Source of the DNA: Micromonospora parva
GTDB taxonomy: Bacteria > Actinomycetota > Actinomycetes > Mycobacteriales > Micromonosporaceae
DNA: 64,000 nt
Assembly (NCBI RefSeq): GCF_000718515.1
Contig: NZ_JNZS01000022.1
Coordinates: 33,223 to 97,222 of the forward strand
Direction: 5' to 3'
Shown here: one piece after another, positions 34,260-43,096 of the stretch
Layout of the letters: each line of letters starts with the position of its first letter
Position numbering within the stretch: position 1 is the first letter of the stretch
Notes under the pieces: model-generated
Told to the model about the DNA's origin: nothing
Databases searched by the model: none
What the model saw: the letters and a program-made list of their open reading frames with translations, nothing else
Translations under genes and position numbers: made by a program

Positions 34260-35645
34260 ATGCCGTCGCGGCAGGACCAGCTGCACTCCTACCAGTTCAG
34301 CGTCCAGCGGGCGGTCGCCGCCCTGGTCATGCGGGAGACCGATCCCGCGCAGTCGCCGTTTCGGCGGCTGGCCGGTGCCGGCCTGGCCAGCGTCCTGGTG
34401 GCGGCGATCGGGCTCGGCGGTTTCGCCCTCTACGGGCTGTTCGCCGGCGGCGGCAAGGGGTGGCGTGACCCGGGCGCGGTGATCGTGGAGAAGGAGTCCG
34501 GCGCCCGGTTCGTCTACCGCGAGCAGAAGCTGCACCCGGTGCTCAACTACGCCTCGGCGCTGCTCATCGTCGGCGCGGACCGGTCGAAGACCGTGCTGGT
34601 GTCCCGGCGCACGATCGACGGGGTGCCGCGCGGGCTCCCGTTGGGCATCGCCGACGCCCCCGACTCGTTGCCCGCCCCCGGCCGGCTGGCCGCCACGGCG
34701 TGGACGGTCTGCTCGACGATCCCGGCCGGTGCGGGCGCCCAGGGGCCCCGCTCCGCGTTGCTGATCGGCACCGAACCCGACGGTGGCCGGCCGCTGGGCG
34801 ACGACGCGCTGCTGCTGCGCCACCCCGACGGCGGGCTGCACCTGGTCTGGCATCAGCGGCGTTACCTCGTCCGCGATCCCAGCCGGGTGCTGGCGGCGCT
34901 CGCCACCACCCGGGCGCAGGCGGTTGCGGCGGCGCCGGCACTGCTCAACTCGCTGCCCGCCGGCGTCGATCTCGCCCCGCTCGACCTGCCCGCGCTGGGC
35001 CAGCCGGCTTCTCGGGTGCCGGGCGCCGCGATCGGCACCGTCTACCTGGTGAGCAACTCCGGTGGCGGTCGGCAGTACGCGGTGGCGCTCGACGCCGGCC
35101 TGGCCGGCATCACCGAGTTGCAGGCGGGGCTGTTGCTGGCCCGCACCGGGCAGGTCGCGCCGGTGCCGATGACGTTGGGCCGGTTCGCCGCGCTGCCCAC
35201 GGTGCCCGATCTCGCCCCGACCGGTCCGAACGCCCCGCCGCCGGTCCCGCCCCGGCTCGCGAGCGCCGACGGCGGCGCGCTCTGCACCCGCGTCGGCGAC
35301 GACGGCGGGGTGGGTGAGGTGCGCTGGGGCGTACCGCTGCGGGACCTGACGGCCGTGCCGCGCACCGCGCCGACCGGCGGCGCGGTGCTGGCCGACCATG
35401 TGGTGGTGGAGCCGGGCCGCGGCGCGGTGGTCGAGGCCGCGGCGGCGCCCGGCGCGACCGGGGGCGCGGTCTCCGTGGTCACCGACCTGGGCCGGCGGTA
35501 CGTGCTGGCAGACCGGGAGGTGCTGCCGATGCTCGGCTACCGCGACGTGCGACCGGTGCGGCTGCCGGCTGGGCTGGTCAGCCTGGTGCCCGCCGGCGCC
35601 ACCCTCGACCCAACGGCCGCCCGAGCCGCCCCCACCCCCAACTAA
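34260..35645 (+). CDS. eccB: Type VII secretion core protein EccB
   Basis: A 461-residue protein with one transmembrane helix near residues 41-62 (LASVLVAAIGLGGFALYGLF). The N-terminal motif SRQDQLHSYQFSVQRAVAAL is diagnostic of EccB, as is VYREQKLHPVLNYASALLI just after the membrane. The large outside part carries the R-type repeats of EccB and several Cys. ATG at 34260 follows GGAGGGG. In ESX loci it works with EccC, EccD, EccE and MycP; none of those, nor any WXG100 gene, is next to it here. Confidence 0.9.
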   Translation: MPSRQDQLHSYQFSVQRAVAALVMRETDPAQSPFRRLAGAGLASVLVAAIGLGGFALYGLFAGGGKGWRDPGAVIVEKESGARFVYREQKLHPVLNYASALLIVGADRSKTVLVSRRTIDGVPRGLPLGIADAPDSLPAPGRLAATAWTVCSTIPAGAGAQGPRSALLIGTEPDGGRPLGDDALLLRHPDGGLHLVWHQRRYLVRDPSRVLAALATTRAQAVAAAPALLNSLPAGVDLAPLDLPALGQPASRVPGAAIGTVYLVSNSGGGRQYAVALDAGLAGITELQAGLLLARTGQVAPVPMTLGRFAALPTVPDLAPTGPNAPPPVPPRLASADGGALCTRVGDDGGVGEVRWGVPLRDLTAVPRTAPTGGAVLADHVVVEPGRGAVVEAAAAPGATGGAVSVVTDLGRRYVLADREVLPMLGYRDVRPVRLPAGLVSLVPAGATLDPTAARAAPTPN

Positions 35646-35686
35646 CCCCCAGCCCCACCCCCACCGCAGCCTTCCGTCACAGCTGC

Positions 35687-35746
35687 GGTGATCAAGAGGT
35701 TTGCGTCAGGATGTGGCGCGAATTTGACGCAAACCTCTTGATCACC
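35687..35746. repeat. Perfect 22-bp inverted repeat, probable dispersed intergenic hairpin
   Basis: The arms (35687-35708 and 35725-35746) are perfectly complementary and begin GGTGATCAAGAGGTTTGCGT. The 16-base loop is GGATGTGGCGCGAATT. It lies between the convergent eccB and methyltransferase genes, so it may terminate both. The AT-richer sequence is unlike ordinary GC terminators here, and I recall similar hairpins scattered in Micromonospora intergenic DNA. Confidence 0.75.
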
Positions 35747-35778
35747 GGGGAGGCGGGGAGGCGGGGAGGCGGGGAGGC
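35747..35778. repeat. Four tandem copies of GGGGAGGC
   Basis: The octamer GGGGAGGC is repeated exactly four times, directly after the long hairpin and three bases before the methyltransferase stop codon. Such a tract may vary in copy number by slippage. Confidence 0.85.
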
Positions 35779-35780
35779 GC

Positions 35781-36386
35781 TCAGTCTGCTGGGCGGCGCA
35801 GCACGGTGACCGCGAACGCGGCGTCGTCGCGCCACGGGCGCAGGTCCCAGGTGGCGAAGCGGTGCTCCACGCGCAGCCCGGCGGCCACCGCGTCGGCGTC
35901 GAACGCGGTCAGCGGGTAGCCGCGCTCGGTGCCGAAGCCCACCGCCAACACGCCGTCGGGTCGCAGGTGCGCGGCCACCCGGCGCAGCACCTGCGGTTCG
36001 GTGCCGACAGCGACGAAGGCGAGCACGTTGCCGGCCAGCACCGCCGCGTCGAACGGCTCCGCCTCACCCAGTGCCGACAGGTCCAGCTCGGCGAGGTCGG
36101 CGACCAGCCACGTCGGGCCGGGATAGTCGGCGCGGGCGGCGTCCACCAACGCGGGGTCGGCGTCCACCCCGACCACCGTGTGCCCCCGCTCGGCCAGCGC
36201 GGCGCCGACCCGGCCGGTGCCGCTGCCGGCGTCGAGAATCCGTGAGCCGGGCGCGACGAGGGCGTCCACCAGGCGGGCCTCGCCGGCCAGGTCCTCACCC
36301 TCGGCCGCGAGCTTGCGGAACCGGTCGATGTACCACTGTGAGTGCTCGGGACCGGTGTCGGTCGCCCAGCGGGTCGGGTTGGCCAT
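35781..36386 (-). CDS. Class I SAM-dependent methyltransferase
   Basis: A 201-residue methyltransferase. Motif I is ILDAGSGTGRVGAAL near residues 49-63, the acidic strand-2 end is VVGVDADPALV, and the strand-4 region is FDAAVLAGNVLAFV. The N terminus WATDTGPEHSQWYIDRFRKL is typical of actinobacterial small-molecule methyltransferases. The substrate is unknown. The gene lies 54 bases downstream of the permease pair on the same strand but looks unrelated. Confidence 0.87.
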   Translation of the reverse strand: MANPTRWATDTGPEHSQWYIDRFRKLAAEGEDLAGEARLVDALVAPGSRILDAGSGTGRVGAALAERGHTVVGVDADPALVDAARADYPGPTWLVADLAELDLSALGEAEPFDAAVLAGNVLAFVAVGTEPQVLRRVAAHLRPDGVLAVGFGTERGYPLTAFDADAVAAGLRVEHRFATWDLRPWRDDAAFAVTVLRRPAD

Positions 36387-36440
36387 GAGGCCACCGTATC
36401 CGGGCCGGTGGGGGCCGGGCGGACGACCCGGACGAGACGA

Positions 36441-37307
36441 TCATCCCTTCTCCGCGCCGCTGGTCAGCCCTTCGGTGAGCAGTCGTTCGCTGGCGAAGAA
36501 GAGGATCACGATGGGCACTGTGAGCACCACCGACCCGGCCATCAGCACCGTCTTGGGCACCTCCACCCCGTCGGCGAGCAGGGACAGCCCCAGCGACACC
36601 GTCCACCGGTTGGGCTTGTCGACCAGGAACAGCAGCGCGAAGAGGAACTCGTTCCAGGCGATCATGAAGTCGTAGAGCGCCACCGCCATGATCGACGGCA
36701 TCGCGAGGGGCAGGCTGACGCGCCGGATGATGCCGAGCCGACCGGCACCGTCGATGGCTGCGGACTCCTCCAGGCTGACCGGGATGGTCTCGAAGTAGTT
36801 CTTCAGCATGTAGACCGACACCGGCAACGTCTGCGAGATGTAGACCAGCACCAGACCGAACAGCGAGCCGCGCAGCCCGGCCCGGGTGAAGACCACGAAC
36901 AGCGGGATCGCGATGACGATCGACGGGAACAGGTAGACCGCCAGGAACAGGAAGTCCACCTGCCGCCGGCCGAAGAACCGCAGCCGGGCCACCGCGTACG
37001 CGCCGGGGATCGCTACCAGCAGGGTGAGCACTGTCGCCGCGACGGCGACCAGCCCGCTGTTGCGGATGAAGGTGAGGAAACCCTGGCCGCCGTCGTCGGT
37101 GGCCTTCAACACCTCGGCGTACGTGGCCACTGTCAGCTCACCGAAGCCGACCACCAGCGCGCCGGGGTCGAGCAGCAGCCGCTCGATGGGGCGCACCGAG
37201 AGCAGCAGCATGTAGTAGAAGGGGAAGACGGTGATCACCAGGAACACGGCGATCACCAGGCGGCGCAGCCATCGCAGGCTCACCGTCTCGACCACGTCCC
37301 GGTCCAT
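36441..37307 (-). CDS. Carbohydrate ABC transporter permease, MalG type
   Basis: A 288-residue permease with six hydrophobic helices. The EAA loop is visible as LEESAAIDGAGRLGIIRRVS near residue 190. The ATG shares a base with the stop of the MalF-type gene (TGATG), which shows tight coupling. This is the last gene of a binding-protein, MalF, MalG operon. No ATPase gene is nearby; such importers often share an MsiK-like ATPase encoded elsewhere. Confidence 0.9.
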   Translation of the reverse strand: MDRDVVETVSLRWLRRLVIAVFLVITVFPFYYMLLLSVRPIERLLLDPGALVVGFGELTVATYAEVLKATDDGGQGFLTFIRNSGLVAVAATVLTLLVAIPGAYAVARLRFFGRRQVDFLFLAVYLFPSIVIAIPLFVVFTRAGLRGSLFGLVLVYISQTLPVSVYMLKNYFETIPVSLEESAAIDGAGRLGIIRRVSLPLAMPSIMAVALYDFMIAWNEFLFALLFLVDKPNRWTVSLGLSLLADGVEVPKTVLMAGSVVLTVPIVILFFASERLLTEGLTSGAEKG

Positions 37308-38263
37308 CAGCTCACCCTCCGTCCGAAGAAGCGCAGATAGATCAGCACGAACACGATGAGCACCACGGCCAGCACGACAGCCTGCGCGGCGGCGGCCCCG
37401 ATGTCGGTACGGGCGGTGAGGAACTCGTACACCCGCACGCTGACCACCTCGGTGCCGGCCGCACCGCCGGTGAGCAGGTAGACGTCGTCGAACTTGTTGA
37501 ACGTCATGATGAAGCGCAGCACGCCCAGCAGGGCGATCACCGGCAGCAGCTGCGGCAGCAGGATGTGCCGGAACCGCTGGGTGGGGGTGGCCCCGTCGAC
37601 GCGGGCGGCCTCCTCCAACTCGCCGGGCACCGCCTGGAGCCGGGCCAGCAGGAACAGGAACGCGAACGGGAAGTAGCGCCACGCCTCGAAGATGATCACC
37701 GTGGCCAGCGCTGTCGACTCCTGGGTGAGGAACGGGACCGGGGCGTCCCAGCCGAGCAGGCGTTGCCCCCACGCGTTGACGACGCCGAGCTGTGGGTCGA
37801 GCATCACCTGCCAGACGAACGTCGCCGCGACGACCGGTGCCACGTACGGCAGCAGCATGGACGCCCGGACCAGGGTGCGGCCCCGGAACGGCCGGCGGAC
37901 CACCAGGGCGGCCACCAGGCCGAGCACTATCGACCCGACGGTGCCACCGATGCTGTAGATCAGCGTGACCCACAGCGTCTCGGCGAAGCCGGGGGTGTGC
38001 AGCACCCGGTCGATGTTGTCCATGGTGAAGTCGCCGAACAGGCCGGTCTTGCGCAGCGTGGCGAGCCGGACCCGCTGGAAGGCGAGCACCACTGTCCACA
38101 CGATCGGGATGCCGATCACCGCGATGGTGACGAGCAGTGTCGGCGCGACCAGCGCGAGGCCGGCCCGGGACTCGCGGCGGCGCAGGGTCAGGGGTCGGCG
38201 CCGGGGTGGCGCCAGCCGCTCCCGGGTGGGGGAGCGGCCGGGGCCGGGCGCGGTGGTGGTCAA
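37307..38263 (-). CDS. Carbohydrate ABC transporter permease, MalF type
   Basis: A 318-residue permease with six helices, the first being LALVAPTLLVTIAVIGIPIV. The EAA loop reads LEEAARVDGATPTQRFRHIL near residue 222. The start is a TTG that overlaps the binding-protein stop (TTGA); no ATG or GTG lies at a suitable place, so a rare start codon is the best reading. A proline/arginine-rich cytoplasmic N terminus precedes the first helix. It forms the pore with the MalG-type protein. Confidence 0.88.
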   Translation of the reverse strand: MTTTAPGPGRSPTRERLAPPRRRPLTLRRRESRAGLALVAPTLLVTIAVIGIPIVWTVVLAFQRVRLATLRKTGLFGDFTMDNIDRVLHTPGFAETLWVTLIYSIGGTVGSIVLGLVAALVVRRPFRGRTLVRASMLLPYVAPVVAATFVWQVMLDPQLGVVNAWGQRLLGWDAPVPFLTQESTALATVIIFEAWRYFPFAFLFLLARLQAVPGELEEAARVDGATPTQRFRHILLPQLLPVIALLGVLRFIMTFNKFDDVYLLTGGAAGTEVVSVRVYEFLTARTDIGAAAAQAVVLAVVLIVFVLIYLRFFGRRVS

Positions 38264-39654
38264 TTGACGCCCGCCTTGATGGCGTCGACGTCCTTCTTGG
38301 CGCGGTTGGCGGTGGCCGCCGCGTCGGCCTTGCCCGCGATGAGGTCGCTCAGCACCTTGGGCACCGGCAGCTCGCCGAGCATCGCGCCGACCAGCTTGCC
38401 CTGCCCCTGACTGAGTCCCCACCGTCCGAAGGTGTCCGGGCTGCGGCGCAACGTGGCAAGCACCTCGTCGCCGTACACGTCGGCGAGGGGCTTCTTCGCG
38501 TCCACGCCCGCCTGGCTGGTGCTCCAGGCGGTCAGGTACGCCTCCGGCTCGGCCGGGGTGCCCTTGCGGACCGGGAAACGGCCCTCGGGTGACATGCCGA
38601 ACCAGCGCGGGTAGCCGTCACTGAGCATGTACTCCACGAAGGACTTCGCCGGATCGGTCACCGCGCCGTCCAGCACCGCCCAGGAGCTGATCTCGCCGTA
38701 CTGGGCGGGTTCGGTGCCGTTCGGTCCCTTGATCGCGGTGACGAACCCGCTGTTCTTCGCCAGGAACCCCGGGTCGGCCTGGCACTGCGGGCAGGTCGGC
38801 TTGGCGTCGTTACGCAGCCCGGCCAGCTCGTCGAGGATGAACGGGGACCAGACGACCATGGCCGCCTTGCCGGCGAAGTAGGTGGCCCGGGTGGTGTCCA
38901 CGTCCTGCGCGCCCTTCACCGAGCTGGTGCGGATCAGGTCGCCGTAGAAGCGGAACGCCTCGACGCACTGGGGTGAGTCCAGGGTGACCGCGCCGGAGTC
39001 GTCGGTGAGCTGGCAGCCGTTGGCCAGCGCCAGGTGCTCGAAGGTCTGCTGGGTGAACACGTCGCTGGGGGCGGTGGCCGCGGTGATCCCGGCGACGCCG
39101 CCGGTGTTCAGCCTCGCCGCGGCGGCGGTGATCCGCTCGTACGTGTCGGGGGCGGGCAGGCCGGCCGCGGCGAACAGGTCCTTGCGGTAGACCAGCAGTT
39201 GCCCCCACCCGTCGCTGGGCACGGAGAGTTGTCCGCCGTCGTCGGAGGTCAACTCCAGCGCGCGCGGGGAGAACGTCTGCTTGCCCAGCTTGTCGACGAC
39301 CTCCGCGTTCGCCGATGCGTGCAGCAGCTCGTTGCCGGCGAGCGTACGGATGCCGGCGAGGGAGACCGACCCGACCACGTCGGGCAGGTCGCCGGCGGCG
39401 GCGTTTGCAGCGATCAACGAGGGGAACTGGTCCTCGTTGACGGTCACCAGGTCGACCTGGATCCCGGTCTTCGCGGTGAAGTCGGCGATGATCGCCTTGG
39501 TGGCGGTGACCCGGTCGGCCACGTCCTCCAGACTCCAGACGGTGATCTTCTTGCTGTTGCTGTCCGGTTCGTCGTCGCCGCAGGCCAGCAGGGTGGACGC
39601 GGTCAGTGCCAGGATCACTGTGGTGGCGAGTATCCGCCTCGGAGGTGCTGACAT
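38260..39654 (-). CDS. Extracellular sugar-binding lipoprotein (family 1 solute-binding)
   Basis: A 464-residue lipoprotein with a lipobox LLAC and the acceptor Cys at residue 25. The mature protein has the family 1 oligosaccharide-binding fold (SKKITVWSLEDVADRVTATK, FFAGKAAMVVWSPF-type loop, and EISSWAVLDGAV). It contains a CPQC pair and two further Cys that could form disulfides outside the cell. The ATG has AGGAG nine bases upstream. It is divergent from the dehydrogenase gene, with nested dyads between. Confidence 0.9.
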   Translation of the reverse strand: MSAPPRRILATTVILALTASTLLACGDDEPDSNSKKITVWSLEDVADRVTATKAIIADFTAKTGIQVDLVTVNEDQFPSLIAANAAAGDLPDVVGSVSLAGIRTLAGNELLHASANAEVVDKLGKQTFSPRALELTSDDGGQLSVPSDGWGQLLVYRKDLFAAAGLPAPDTYERITAAAARLNTGGVAGITAATAPSDVFTQQTFEHLALANGCQLTDDSGAVTLDSPQCVEAFRFYGDLIRTSSVKGAQDVDTTRATYFAGKAAMVVWSPFILDELAGLRNDAKPTCPQCQADPGFLAKNSGFVTAIKGPNGTEPAQYGEISSWAVLDGAVTDPAKSFVEYMLSDGYPRWFGMSPEGRFPVRKGTPAEPEAYLTAWSTSQAGVDAKKPLADVYGDEVLATLRRSPDTFGRWGLSQGQGKLVGAMLGELPVPKVLSDLIAGKADAAATANRAKKDVDAIKAGVN

Positions 39655-39700
39655 CGGTGGCACTCCTCTCGAAGGGTACATGACGGATCCAACACCTTCG

Positions 39701-39738
39701 ATTGATCAATAGCAAGACATATGGCCATTTTTTGCTAT
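39701..39738. promoter_or_regulatory. Nested dyads in the divergent promoter of the carbohydrate locus
   Basis: The 115-base gap holds ATTGATCAAT (39701-39710), the arms ATAGCAA (39709-39715) and TTGCTAT (39732-39738), and between them the palindrome ATGGCCAT (39721-39728). The stretch is strikingly AT-rich for this genome. It is a good operator candidate for control of both operons, but no regulator gene is encoded in the locus. Confidence 0.5.
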
Positions 39739-39769
39739 CCTGGAGCCCAGTGCTACCGGGATGTGACAC

Positions 39770-40807
39770 ATGGGCAACTGGGTGGTCTCTCTCGCCGGGC
39801 CTCGACGCATCAGCCTCGAGCCCTGCCCGCCGGATCCGCTCGGCCCCGGCCAGGTCCGAGTCCGCACCTGCTACTCGGGCATCTCCGCCGGCACCGAGCT
39901 GACCCTCTACCGGGGCAGCAATCCCCGGCTCAGCAAGGACTGGGACGACGCCGCCCGGATGTTCGTCCCCCGACAGACCCCGGTGCCCTACCCGCTGATC
40001 GGTTTCGGCTACGAAGAGGTCGGCGAGGTGATCGAGGTCGCCCCGGAGGTCACCGACCGGCATCCGGGGCAGCTCGTCTGGGGCATCTGGGGGCACCGGG
40101 CCGAGGCGGTGCTCGCCGCCGACGCGGTCCGTGCGCTCCCCACCGGGCTGGATCCGCTCGCCGCGGTCTTCGCCCGCCCCGGCGCCATCGCGCTGACCGC
40201 CGTGCTCGCCGGTGACCTGCACCTCGGCGACTGGGTCGGCGTCTTCGGGCAGGGCGTCATCGGGCTGCTCGCCACCCGGCTCGCCGTGCTCTCCGGGGCC
40301 CGGGTGGTGGCCGTCGACCCGGTGCCCACCCGGCTGGAGCACGCCGCACGGTACGGCGCCTACTCCACAGTGGACGCAACGACCACATCCGCCGCCGCCG
40401 TGCTGCGCCAGGCTACCGACGGCCGGGGAGCCGACGTCTGCCTGGAGTTGTCCGGCGCGTACCCGGCGCTGCACGAGGCGATCCGCTCCACCACCCACGC
40501 CGGCCGGGTCGTGGCCGCCGGCTTCTACCAGGGCCAGGCCGACGCGCTCGGCCTCGGCGAGGAGTTCCACCACAACCGCATCCAGTTGGTCGCCGCCCAG
40601 GTCTCCGGGCCCACCCCCGCGCCGAGCATGGCCGGCCGGTGGAGCGGAGACCGGGTCGCGCAGACCTTCATGGACCTGGTGGCCGACCGCAGCGTCGACC
40701 CGCTGCCACTGGTCAGCCACATCGTCGACGCCAGCGCGGTCGCCGACGCCCTCGCGCTGCTCGACCGCGGCGCCGGTGACGTCCTCCAAGTCGTGCTGAG
40801 GTTCTAG
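39770..40807 (+). CDS. Medium-chain dehydrogenase, BchC-like, lacking classical zinc ligands
   Basis: A 345-residue medium-chain dehydrogenase. The N-terminal RTCYSGISAGTELTLYRG matches the BchC-like or bi-domain oxidoreductase subgroup, not the CGxCGTD zinc site of alcohol dehydrogenases. The usual GHE is replaced by IGFGYEEVGEV. The Rossmann motif is GVFGQGVIGLLATRLAV near residue 160. It likely oxidises a sugar or sugar-derived alcohol with NAD(P)+. It opens a three-gene operon and abuts the isomerase gene with no gap. Confidence 0.83.
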   Translation: MGNWVVSLAGPRRISLEPCPPDPLGPGQVRVRTCYSGISAGTELTLYRGSNPRLSKDWDDAARMFVPRQTPVPYPLIGFGYEEVGEVIEVAPEVTDRHPGQLVWGIWGHRAEAVLAADAVRALPTGLDPLAAVFARPGAIALTAVLAGDLHLGDWVGVFGQGVIGLLATRLAVLSGARVVAVDPVPTRLEHAARYGAYSTVDATTTSAAAVLRQATDGRGADVCLELSGAYPALHEAIRSTTHAGRVVAAGFYQGQADALGLGEEFHHNRIQLVAAQVSGPTPAPSMAGRWSGDRVAQTFMDLVADRSVDPLPLVSHIVDASAVADALALLDRGAGDVLQVVLRF

Positions 40808-41629
40808 ATGACCACCATCGCGCTGGCCTGTCAGGAACAACTCCTGCCGGGCGCCAACCTGATCCAGAAGTTCGCCCTCGCGGCCGCCCTCGGCTACCAG
40901 GGCATCGAGCTACGCGGGCGCGGCGACCTCGCGTTCGCCCGCCGGCTGCCCGAGCTGCGCCGCGCCCGCGCCGCCGGGGTGGTGATGCCCACCGTCTGCG
41001 TCGAGATGGACCACTTCATCGGCGACTTCGACGCCGCCCGGTCCGCCGACGCCATCCGCAACCTGCGCTCCCAGCTCTCGGTGATCGCCGAGCTGGGCGG
41101 CGTCGGGGTGATGACCCCGGCCGCCTGGGGGATGTTCTCCCGGCGGTTGCCACCGTTCGAGCCGCCCCGCCCGCCGGACGGCGACCGGCAGGTGCTCCTC
41201 GACGCCCTCGGCGAGCTGGGCGAGCACGCCCGGGCCGAGGGGGTGACCCTCTTCCTGGAACCCCTCAACAGGTACGAGGACCACATGGTCAACCGGCTCG
41301 ACGAGGCCGTGGCGCTCTGCGCCACCCTCGGGCTGCCGTCGGTCCGGGTGGTCGCCGACACCTTCCACATGAACATCGAGGAGGACGACGTGCACCGCGC
41401 ACTGCGTGCCGCCGCGCCGTACCTCGGGCACGTGCAGGTCAGCGACTCCAACCGGTACCAGCCCGGCGCCGGGCACCTGGACTGGACGGCGCTGGTGCGT
41501 ACCCTGCTGGAGCTGGACTACCGGGGGTGGCTGTCCCTGGAGTGCCGGCTGCGCGGCGACCCGGTCCGCGCCCTGCAACAGGCCGCCACCGTGCTGCGCC
41601 ACGCGCTGCCCCGGCGGGCCGCCGCATGA
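40808..41629 (+). CDS. Sugar isomerase/epimerase-like TIM-barrel protein
   Basis: A 273-residue xylose-isomerase-like TIM barrel. Metal-site residues are likely Glu in FLEPLNRYEDHMVN, Asp/His in VADTFHMNIEEDD, His in YLGHVQVSDSNR and Glu in WLSLECRLRG. This is the pattern of AP_endonuc_2-type sugar epimerases and isomerases. The ATG directly follows the dehydrogenase stop, and the stop overlaps the glycosidase ATG. The reaction is not predictable, but the pairing with a dehydrogenase suggests a keto-sugar intermediate. Confidence 0.85.
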   Translation: MTTIALACQEQLLPGANLIQKFALAAALGYQGIELRGRGDLAFARRLPELRRARAAGVVMPTVCVEMDHFIGDFDAARSADAIRNLRSQLSVIAELGGVGVMTPAAWGMFSRRLPPFEPPRPPDGDRQVLLDALGELGEHARAEGVTLFLEPLNRYEDHMVNRLDEAVALCATLGLPSVRVVADTFHMNIEEDDVHRALRAAAPYLGHVQVSDSNRYQPGAGHLDWTALVRTLLELDYRGWLSLECRLRGDPVRALQQAATVLRHALPRRAAA

Positions 41630-43044
41630 CCGCCGGTGCTGGGCAGACAGGTGTCGGCGCGCCCGCCGCCGAGTCGGCCCGCAACGGCGTGCCCGCCGAC
41701 TCCCCAGCGACGCGCGCCGACGCCGCCCGCACCGGTGGCCCGGCCGACCCGAGCGGGCTGCGTCAGCTCGCGGTCGACACGCTCGACGCCAACTGGGAAC
41801 ACGACCACACGGTGCCGTCGCGCACCCTCTACCCGCACCAGTGGAGCTGGGACTCCGCCTTCATCGCGATCGGGCTGGCCCACGTCCGCCCCGAGCGCGC
41901 CTGGCGGGAGCTGGCGAGCCTGTTCCGGGCACAGTGGGCCGACGGCCGCGTGCCGCACATCGTGTTCAACCCGGCGCTGCGGGTCGGCGCGTACTTCCCC
42001 GGACCGGAGATGTGGCGCTCGGCCGACGTGCCCGGAGCACCGGCGGTGGCCACCTCCGGCCTGGTCCAACCCCCGGTGCACGCGCTCGCCGCGTTGCTGG
42101 CGTACCGGCGGGCACCCGACCCCGCCGGCCTGGCCGCGCTGCGCCGGCTCTATCCCGCGCTGGTCGCCCAGCAGCGCTACCTGGCCGACCGGCGGGACGT
42201 GGCCGGCGACGGGCTGGTCTGCGTCGTGCACCCGTGGGAGTCCGGGTTGGACAACAGCCCGGCCTGGGACGAGCCGATGGCGGCGGTGCCGGCCGAGGCG
42301 GCTGTCATGTCCGCGTACCGTCGGCACGACACCGCGCACGCCGACGCCGCGCACCGCCCCACGGACCTGGACTACGCGCGTTACCTGGCGATCGTCGCCG
42401 CCTACCGCGACCACCGTTACGCCGACCGCGACCTGGCCGCCGGTCACCCGTTCCTGGTGGAGTGCCCGCTGTTCAACGCGGCCTTCGGGGCCGCCGAACA
42501 CGCCCTCGCCGAGGTCGCCGCGCTCGTCGGCGGCGACCCCGGGCCGCACCGGGACCGCGCGGCCCAGATCACCGAAGCCCTGGTACGCCGGCTGTACGAC
42601 CCGGACACCGGCACGTTCCAACCCCGCGACCTGCGCACCGACCGGCTGGTGGGCGCCCGGACCGTGCTCGGGCTGGCACCGCTGATCCTGCCCGACCTGC
42701 CGACCCGGCAGGTCGACGCGCTGGTCGTCGAGGCCCGCTCGGCGCGTTTCGGGGTGGCCCGGCGGATGGACCGGCCGTTGCCCACCTACGACCGCACCGC
42801 GCCCGACTTCGAGCCGCTGCGCTACTGGCGCGGGCCGAGCTGGCTCAACATCGGCTGGCTGATCCGGCGGGGGCTGCTCACGCACGGACACCCGGAGTTG
42901 GCCGCCGGGCTGCGCCGCTCGATGGTCGGCCTGGTGGCCGGGGCCGGCTGCCACGAGTACTTCCACCCGGACACCGGCGCCGGGCTGGGCTCACCGGCGT
43001 TCAGCTGGACCGCCGCGCTGCTGCTCGACCTGCTGGCCGACTGA
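41626..43044 (+). CDS. GH63/MGH1-like alpha-glycoside hydrolase
   Basis: A 472-residue (alpha/alpha)6-barrel glycosidase of the mannosylglycerate-hydrolase-like GH63 group. Recognisable pieces are YPHQWSWDSAFIAIGLAHVR near residue 65, HPWESGLDNSPAWDEPM near 205 (with a likely catalytic Asp), and RYWRGPSWLNIGWLI near 403, followed by EYFHPDTGAGLGSPAFSWTA. There is no signal peptide, so it works inside the cell on imported material. A low-complexity Ala-rich N terminus of 45 residues precedes the domain. ATGA overlap joins it to the isomerase gene. Confidence 0.87.
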   Translation: MTAGAGQTGVGAPAAESARNGVPADSPATRADAARTGGPADPSGLRQLAVDTLDANWEHDHTVPSRTLYPHQWSWDSAFIAIGLAHVRPERAWRELASLFRAQWADGRVPHIVFNPALRVGAYFPGPEMWRSADVPGAPAVATSGLVQPPVHALAALLAYRRAPDPAGLAALRRLYPALVAQQRYLADRRDVAGDGLVCVVHPWESGLDNSPAWDEPMAAVPAEAAVMSAYRRHDTAHADAAHRPTDLDYARYLAIVAAYRDHRYADRDLAAGHPFLVECPLFNAAFGAAEHALAEVAALVGGDPGPHRDRAAQITEALVRRLYDPDTGTFQPRDLRTDRLVGARTVLGLAPLILPDLPTRQVDALVVEARSARFGVARRMDRPLPTYDRTAPDFEPLRYWRGPSWLNIGWLIRRGLLTHGHPELAAGLRRSMVGLVAGAGCHEYFHPDTGAGLGSPAFSWTAALLLDLLAD

Positions 43045-43096
43045 GCGCGGGATCCGGGTGGTAGCGTGCCCGATCCCACCGGCCGGAAGGAGCGTC

